Shown here: piece by piece, positions 1 to 4,010 of the stretch
How the letters are laid out: every line of letters begins with the position of its first letter
Position numbering within the stretch: the stretch's first letter is position 1
From: Burkholderiales bacterium
GTDB taxonomy: Bacteria > Pseudomonadota > Gammaproteobacteria > Burkholderiales > Burkholderiaceae_C
DNA: 5,848 nt
Reading direction: 5' to 3'
Assembly: GCA_947462175.1 (NCBI GenBank)
Contig: CANHOE010000181.1
Coordinates: 1-5,848 of the forward strand
Made by a program: the position numbers and the translations under genes
Notes under the pieces: model-generated
Told to the model about the DNA's origin: nothing
What the model saw: only the letters and a program-made list of their open reading frames with translations
The model's database searches: none

Positions 1-105
1 ATCGGCATCAGCACCGACAAGTTGCATGCGCGTGGCCCGGTCGGGCTGGAAGGACTGACGTCACTGAAATGGGTGGTGCTGGGTCAAGGCGAGGTTCGCA
101 CTTGA
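1..105 (+). CDS. proA: Glutamate-5-semialdehyde dehydrogenase (gamma-glutamyl phosphate reductase), C-terminal fragment
   Basis: Only the last 34 codons and the TGA stop are inside the window; the 5' end is cut by the window edge. The residues read IGISTDKLHARGPVGLEGLT and then SLKWVVLGQGEVRT. This is the highly conserved ProA C-terminus, in which the 'STxKLHARGPVGLEGLTS' block is diagnostic. ProA reduces gamma-glutamyl phosphate with NADPH to glutamate-5-semialdehyde in the cytoplasm, the second step of proline synthesis from glutamate. The visible part is intact and ends at the family's usual point, shortly after the 'VVLG' strand. The lemA-like gene starts 34 bases downstream on the same strand, so the two may share a transcript. 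The identification is confident despite the short length; nothing can be said about the missing catalytic part. Confidence 0.93.
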   Translation: MGISTDKLHARGPVGLEGLTSLKWVVLGQGEVRT

Positions 106-139
106 TCCGTCGCGCGATGCGAACCCGCGAGCGCGACCG

Positions 140-685
140 ATGACCGACAGCCAGATTGCGGCGCTGGTCGGTTGCGCGGTGCTGGTTTTCTGGGCAGTCG
201 GCGCCTACAACCGTTTGATCACGCTGCGCGATGACATCGCCAAGGCCTTTGCGCCGGTCGATGCCCAGGTGCAGCACCGCCACGCGCTGCTGTTGCAATG
301 GGCGCACGGTCTGCATGAGTTGGTCGACCAAGGGCCGCCGCTCTACCAGGCCGTGTTGATGGCTTGCGCACAATTGCAATCGGCATGCGACGGACTGCGC
401 GCCCGGCCCAGCGCAGGCAGCGCGGCCACCGGCCTTCGGCTGGCCGAAGAAACCTTGATCTCTGCGCGACAGCAACTGCAGGCCGAGTTACCAGCTCGGC
501 AGCAGGGCCTCAGCGGGCTGGAACTAGAGGTCAACGCCGAACAGCTGGCTGCTGCCGACAACACGCTGGCCTTCGCGCGCAGTCAGTTCAACGCGGCCAC
601 GAAGGCCTACAACGACGCGATCGGTCAGTTTCCGACCCGGCTGGTAGCCACCGTGTTCGGGTTCCAGGCCGCCGGCACCCTGTGA
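140..685 (+). CDS. LemA family membrane-anchored protein (divergent, stand-alone)
   Basis: A 181-residue protein with one N-terminal hydrophobic segment (about residues 6-22) followed by the LemA start block YNRLITLRDDIAKAFAPVDA (23-42). The family matches again at the C-terminus: 'LAAADNTLAFARSQFNAA' and 'YNDAIGQFPTRLVATVFGF', with Phe164-Pro165 and the closing FGF. Between the blocks the protein is helical, Gln/Ala/Leu-rich and fits a helical-bundle extracytoplasmic domain. LemA proteins are anchored by the N-terminal helix; their biochemical role is not established. Here the usual 'RHDLIPNLV' stretch is replaced by RHALLLQWAHGL, so this is a divergent member. The TPM-domain (YgcG-like) partner often found next to lemA is absent: upstream is proA and downstream lies a convergent gene. 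The ATG at 140 is chosen because it directly precedes the anchor helix; no strong ribosome binding site is seen, only a weak GAG-containing stretch upstream. Confidence 0.85.
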   Translation: MTDSQIAALVGCAVLVFWAVGAYNRLITLRDDIAKAFAPVDAQVQHRHALLLQWAHGLHELVDQGPPLYQAVLMACAQLQSACDGLRARPSAGSAATGLRLAEETLISARQQLQAELPARQQGLSGLELEVNAEQLAAADNTLAFARSQFNAATKAYNDAIGQFPTRLVATVFGFQAAGTL

Positions 686-690
686 CGGTT

Positions 691-720
691 GATCCCGCCC
701 GCGACAGGCCAGGGCGGATC
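691..720. terminator. GC-rich inverted repeat between convergent lemA-like and BLUF genes, possible shared terminator
   Basis: The left arm GATCCCGCCC (691-700) pairs with the right arm GGGCGGATC (712-720), leaving one unpaired C and a loop of about 11 bases. The repeat fills almost all of the 33-base gap between the two convergent genes, and its right arm runs into the first two bases of the reverse-strand BLUF stop codon (719-721). This is the right place for a bidirectional terminator. Neither side has a run of T after the stem, so a classical intrinsic terminator is not shown. It could also be a Rho-dependent end or a transcript-stabilising stem. Confidence 0.35.
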
Positions 721-1144
721 AGCTGTCGCAGATGATGGCCGCGGAAGCGACCATTTCATTGAACAGGGCCATCGACATCTTGCCGGACACCGCGTAGGGG
801 TTCAGCAGCGCCGTCTCGGAGTACTTCATCACCAGCGACGGGTTCAGCCGCGCCAGGTTGGCGCGACCCATGGACCAGCCGGCAAAGCTGCGTTCACCCA
901 CCTCTTCGTAGCTCAGCAGGACCACATCGTGGTGCCGTGGGTCGGTCGCGATCTTGTTGTAAAGCGCGCTGACCTGTGATCGCCCACCTTCGAGCACCTG
1001 CAGGAAGATGCCAGCCGAGAAGCACAGCACACCCGTGATACCGGGCACTGCGTTGTTGGCTTTCGACTTCTTCAGGATCGCGACCAACTCGTTCTGGTTC
1101 ACCGAGTCGGCCGCGCGGCTGACGTACATCAAGCGCACGAGCAT
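719..1144 (-). CDS. Short BLUF-domain blue-light photoreceptor (FAD-binding)
   Basis: A 141-residue protein that is a BLUF domain plus a short helical C-terminal cap, the size class of PixD/BlrB-type receptors (about 140-150 residues). BLUF proteins bind FAD and respond to blue light by rearranging hydrogen bonds around the flavin. All expected pocket residues are present: Tyr7 in 'LMYVSRA', Asn31 in 'KANNAVPGITG', Gln49 in 'GIFLQVLEGG', and Trp90 and Met92 in 'FAGWSMG'. Each is offset by exactly 14 from AppA Tyr21, Asn45, Gln63, Trp104 and Met106. There is no EAL, cyclase or DNA-binding output domain, so signalling must go through a partner protein. The ATG at 1144 is supported by a GGAG (positions 1151-1154 on the reverse strand) at normal spacing. 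It lies 33 bases downstream of folE on the same strand, probably one operon. No PixE-like partner is in the window. Domain identity is very secure; the partner and output are unknown. Confidence 0.95.
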   Translation of the reverse strand: MLVRLMYVSRAADSVNQNELVAILKKSKANNAVPGITGVLCFSAGIFLQVLEGGRSQVSALYNKIATDPRHHDVVLLSYEEVGERSFAGWSMGRANLARLNPSLVMKYSETALLNPYAVSGKMSMALFNEMVASAAIICDS

Positions 1145-1150
1145 GAAATT

Positions 1151-1154
1151 CTCC
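1151..1154 (-). promoter_or_regulatory. Ribosome binding site of the BLUF gene
   Basis: On the minus strand the bases before the start read CTGGAGAATTTC then ATG, giving a GGAG Shine-Dalgarno core 6 bases from the start codon. It is the clearest ribosome binding site in the window. It lies inside the 33-base folE-BLUF gap, so the BLUF gene can be translated independently from a shared mRNA. Confidence 0.7.
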
Positions 1155-1177
1155 AGGGTGAAGTGAGGGGTGGCATG

Positions 1178-1942
1178 TCAGGTCTTCTGGCGATCGAGCA
1201 GCGACAGGAATTCGCGTCGCAGGTTCGCGTCTTTCAGGAACGATCCGCGCATCACGCTGTTGATCATCTTGGCGCTGGTGTCCTTCACGCCGCGCCAGTG
1301 CATGCAGAAATGATCCGCCTCCATCACGATGGCCAGGCCGTCTGGCTTGACGCGGCCTTGCAATTCGTTGGCCAGCATGGTCACCGCCTCTTCCTGGATC
1401 TGCGGTCGGCTCATGATCCATTCGCAGATGCGGGCGTACTTCGACAGCCCGATCAAATTCGAATGCTCGTTCGGCAAGATGCCGATCCACACGCGACCCA
1501 TGATCGGGCACAGGTGGTGCGAGCAGGCGCTGCGCACCGTGACCGGGCCGACGATCATCAATTCGTTGAGCCGCGTGATGTTCGGGAACTCGGTCACATC
1601 GGGCATCGGGGTGTAGCGGCCGCGAAACACCTCGGTCAGGAACATCTTCGCCACGCGCTTGGCGGTGTCGTGGGTGTTGTGGTCACTCTCCGTGTCGATG
1701 ACCAGCGCTTCCAGAACCTCCTGGAGCTTGGCCTGGACCTCGGCCTTCAGCTCCTCGAGCTCGCCCTCCTTGATGAAAGCCGAGATGTTGTCGTTGGCGT
1801 GGTAGCGGCAGTCGGCGCCCACCAGGCGGTAGCGGATGCGCTGTGATGCGCTCAGCTGCGCCAGTTCGCCATCGTCCTTGAAGATGGTGGGGGCTGAATC
1901 CAGTGGAGAGCGCGGGGGCTTGGGCGGCATTTCAGGCTTCAT
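1178..1942 (-). CDS. folE: GTP cyclohydrolase I (type IA)
   Basis: A 254-residue protein. FolE converts GTP to 7,8-dihydroneopterin triphosphate and formate, the first committed step to tetrahydrofolate and other pterins, as a cytoplasmic homodecamer. Family blocks in order: 'HNTHDTAKRVAKMFLTEVF' (88-106), 'SACSHHLCPIMG' (138-149), 'LIGLSKYARI' (163-172), 'RPQIQEE' (179-185) and 'EADHFCMHWRG' (208-218). Zinc ligands Cys140, His143 and Cys213 correspond to E. coli Cys110, His113 and Cys181. His142, Glu184 and His211 match E. coli His112, Glu152 and His179. The active site is therefore complete. The protein is about 30 residues longer than E. coli FolE (222), all at the N-terminus, which begins with a Pro-rich stretch (residues 1-18). 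The start at 1942 has only a weak GGAAG just upstream; Met5 is a possible alternative. It is divergent from rsmB and is followed by the BLUF gene after 33 bases. FolE2 (type IB) is excluded by these motifs. Confidence 0.96.
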   Translation of the reverse strand: MKPEMPPKPPRSPLDSAPTIFKDDGELAQLSASQRIRYRLVGADCRYHANDNISAFIKEGELEELKAEVQAKLQEVLEALVIDTESDHNTHDTAKRVAKMFLTEVFRGRYTPMPDVTEFPNITRLNELMIVGPVTVRSACSHHLCPIMGRVWIGILPNEHSNLIGLSKYARICEWIMSRPQIQEEAVTMLANELQGRVKPDGLAIVMEADHFCMHWRGVKDTSAKMINSVMRGSFLKDANLRREFLSLLDRQKT

Positions 1943-2017
1943 CTTCCAGAGCGTAACCCAGCTTCAGTGCCGCGCACCTCGGTGCGACTCCATAGGCCTA
2001 CCCGTAGACTAGTCTCG
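1943..2017. promoter_or_regulatory. Divergent folE / rsmB control region with three short palindromes
   Basis: If rsmB starts at 2018, these 75 bases must hold the folE promoter and possibly that of rsmB. Three dyads are visible: a hairpin CGCAC-CTCG-GTGCG (1973-1986), TAGGCCTA (1993-2000) and AGACTAGTCT (2006-2015). The last is a perfect 10-base palindrome ending two bases before the rsmB GTG. The stretch 1991-2015 is visibly more AT-rich than its surroundings, as expected of promoter DNA. I cannot assign a convincing -35/-10 pair on either strand. The first dyad would lie in the folE mRNA leader if transcription starts upstream of it. Confidence 0.4.
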
Positions 2018-3370
2018 GTGAATATTCCTGTCCATGCAGCACCTTCCGACCGCACGCCCAGCGCGTCGCCACCGTTGGCCCGGCTGCTTGGCCACACCGC
2101 CGACGCAATCCAGGCGGTGCGCGCCGGGCGCTCGCTGACGGAAGTGCTGGCGCACTGCCCGAGCGAGGTGCGGCCGGGCGTGCAGGCGCTGAGCTTTCAT
2201 GTGCTGAGGCACCTCGGGCAAGCGCAGGCTGCACGCGAGTGGTTGGCTCCGAAGCCGCCGCCGAAAGCGATCGATTCGCTGCTGGTGAGCGCGCTGGCGC
2301 TGTTGTGGCCTGGCGGCGAAGCGCCCTACCCCGATCACACGCTGGTCGATCACGCCGTCACCGCTGCGCGCCAGCGCTTGCCCGCCAGCGCGGCATTCGT
2401 CAACGCGGTGCTGCGTCGCTTCGTGCGCGAGCAATCGGCGGTGCTCGAGGTCACCCAGCGGACGGTGGCGGGACGCACCAACCATCCCCAGTGGTGGGTA
2501 GACCGCCTGCAGGCCGATTGGCCTGAGCACTGGCAGGCCTTGCTGGCGGCGAATGACCGACGCCCGCCAATGACGCTGCGCGTCAACACCCGGCGCGGCA
2601 GCGTCGCCACTTACCTGGCCCGCCTGAACGAGGCAGGCCTGCCGGGCCGCGCCGTTGGCGCGCACGGTGTGTTGCTGGACGCACCTTGCCCAGTGAGCCG
2701 TCTGCCCGGCTTTGCCGACGGCGATGTGTCGGTGCAGGACGCTGCTGCCCAGCGTGCCGCGCCCCTGTTGCTGGCCGGCACGCCGCTCGCGCCAGGGGCC
2801 AGGGTGCTCGACGCCTGCGCCGCGCCGGGCGGCAAGACGGCCCATCTGCTGGAACTGGCAGACCTCGACCTGCTGGCGCTCGACCACGATGCAGCGCGCT
2901 TGATGCGCGTTGACGAGACGCTGCAACGCCTGCATCTGAAGGCCAGGTCGAAGGCCGGCGATGCCAGCCGCCCCGACACCTGGTGGGACGGGCAGCCCTT
3001 CGACGCCATCCTGCTCGACGCGCCCTGCACCGCCTCGGGCATCGTGCGCCGGCATCCGGACATCCGCTGGCTGCGACGATCCAGCGATGTACCCGCGCTG
3101 GCTGCGCTGCAAGCAAAGATGCTCGACGCGCTGTGGCCGCTGCTCAAGCCGGGCGGCCGACTGCTGTACTGCACTTGTTCGGTCTTCAAGGCAGAGGGGC
3201 AGGCGCAGATCGATGCTTTTTTGCAACGCCAGGCGGGTGCGCGACTGCTGCCCGCCCCTGCATCGCCCGGCCATCTGCTGCCCCTGCCCGACAATGAGAC
3301 TGCCGCGGCGGGTTCGGATCTGACCTTCACCGGCGACGGATTCTTCTACGCCCTGCTCCACAGAAACTGA
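2018..3370 (+). CDS. rsmB: 16S rRNA (cytosine(967)-C5)-methyltransferase (Sun/RsmB)
   Basis: About 450 residues from the GTG at 2018, against 429 in E. coli. RsmB methylates C967 of 16S rRNA using S-adenosylmethionine. Domains: a NusB-like RNA-binding region (about residues 12-140, with 'HAVTAARQRLPASAAFVNAVLR'-type sequence split over two helices), a linker region entering at 'PPMTLRVNTRRG' (about 183), and a Rossmann methyltransferase. The SAM motif 'VLDACAAPGGKTAHL' is at about 263-277. Cys337 in 'DAPCTASGIVRRHPD' and nucleophile Cys387 in 'YCTCSVF' correspond to E. coli Cys325 and Cys375, with the same 50-residue spacing. The frame is open upstream to other GTG codons at 1982 and 1967 (up to 467 residues). 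Those would sit almost on top of the divergent folE start and add a poorly conserved Arg-rich tail, so 2018 is preferred. No start has a good ribosome binding site. It leads an apparent operon with the DUF4390 gene and ntrY. Confidence 0.93.
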   Translation: MNIPVHAAPSDRTPSASPPLARLLGHTADAIQAVRAGRSLTEVLAHCPSEVRPGVQALSFHVLRHLGQAQAAREWLAPKPPPKAIDSLLVSALALLWPGGEAPYPDHTLVDHAVTAARQRLPASAAFVNAVLRRFVREQSAVLEVTQRTVAGRTNHPQWWVDRLQADWPEHWQALLAANDRRPPMTLRVNTRRGSVATYLARLNEAGLPGRAVGAHGVLLDAPCPVSRLPGFADGDVSVQDAAAQRAAPLLLAGTPLAPGARVLDACAAPGGKTAHLLELADLDLLALDHDAARLMRVDETLQRLHLKARSKAGDASRPDTWWDGQPFDAILLDAPCTASGIVRRHPDIRWLRRSSDVPALAALQAKMLDALWPLLKPGGRLLYCTCSVFKAEGQAQIDAFLQRQAGARLLPAPASPGHLLPLPDNETAAAGSDLTFTGDGFFYALLHRN

Positions 3371-3378
3371 GACACAAC

Positions 3379-3993
3379 GTGTACCGCAACCCGACGAATG
3401 GCTGCCCCCACCCGCCGGGCGCGATGTTCGCCCGGTGGTGCTCGCCGTTGTCCGCCTGGTTGGCCGTATTCCTGCTGGTCGGAGCGGCCAGCTGCTGGGG
3501 CCTGCTGGCGCAAGCACCCGCCCTCAGCCGCTTCGAGATGACGCGCGGTGAAGAAGGGCTTTTGCTCGACGTCGCGGTGCGTTTCGATCTGCCGCACACC
3601 GTCGACGAGGCGTTGCACAAGGGGGTGCCGCTGTACTTCGTGGCCAATGCCTCGCTGTACCACGATCGCCGATATTGGCGCGATCGACTCATCGCCTCGG
3701 CCTCGCGGACCTGGCGCCTGTCCTATCAACCCTTGACACGCAGCTATCGCGTGAGCTTCGGTGGGCTGAGTCAGAGCTTCGACAACCTGAACGACGCGGT
3801 AACGACCGTCAGCCGCATCGGGCGCTGGAAGCTGGCTGAGCCAGACCAGATCAGCGACAACGAGACCCTGTACGTGGAGTTCAGCTACAAGCTGGACACT
3901 GGCATGCTGCCGCGTGCCATGCAGATCGGCATCGACGGACAGCCCGATTGGAGCCTGCTGATCGAGAAGACCCAGCGCGTGAGCGGGCCCTAG
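3379..3993 (+). CDS. DUF4390 domain-containing envelope protein
   Basis: A 204-residue protein from GTG 3379, or 189 from ATG 3424. The N-terminus has one hydrophobic segment (about residues 24-46, 'LSAWLAVFLLVGAASCWGLL') behind a basic/Cys-containing start. This indicates a signal peptide or single membrane anchor, with the rest exported. The body fits DUF4390: 'GEEGLLLDVAVRFDLPHTVDEAL', then 'KGVPLYFVANASLY', 'RTWRLSYQPLTRSYRVSFG', 'SFDNLNDAVTTVSRIGRWKL', and a C-terminal 'YVEFSYKLDTGMLPRAMQIG' with 'DWSLLIEK' (long quotes here are consecutive pieces of one domain). The function of the family is unknown; the beta-rich pattern suggests an extracytoplasmic sandwich-like fold. The gene lies 8 bases after rsmB and 17 before ntrY, and this placement suggests an envelope role related to the sensor kinase. 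The start is uncertain: neither GTG 3379 nor ATG 3424 has a strong ribosome binding site, and ATG 3424 gives the more typical signal-peptide length. Confidence 0.85.
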   Translation: MYRNPTNGCPHPPGAMFARWCSPLSAWLAVFLLVGAASCWGLLAQAPALSRFEMTRGEEGLLLDVAVRFDLPHTVDEALHKGVPLYFVANASLYHDRRYWRDRLIASASRTWRLSYQPLTRSYRVSFGGLSQSFDNLNDAVTTVSRIGRWKLAEPDQISDNETLYVEFSYKLDTGMLPRAMQIGIDGQPDWSLLIEKTQRVSGP

Positions 3994-4010
3994 GGACACC
4001 TCGGGCGCCA

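Noticed and set aside
1163..1846. A 227-codon open frame on the plus strand, opposite folE
   Set aside because: It mirrors the folE coding sequence; the translation is His/Asp/Leu-rich with no family resemblance, while folE has a complete active site.
3460..3500. Possible lipoprotein signal (Cys in 'VGAASC') in the DUF4390 protein
   Set aside because: The residues before the Cys (Ala-Ala-Ser) lack the usual Leu at -3, and hydrophobic sequence continues after the Cys, which fits a plain signal or anchor helix better.
2009..3517. A 502-codon open frame on the minus strand, opposite rsmB
   Set aside because: It lies antisense to a gene with clear catalytic motifs. Its translation is Arg/Gln/Ala-rich with no recognisable domain, as expected from high-GC codon bias opening the opposite strand.
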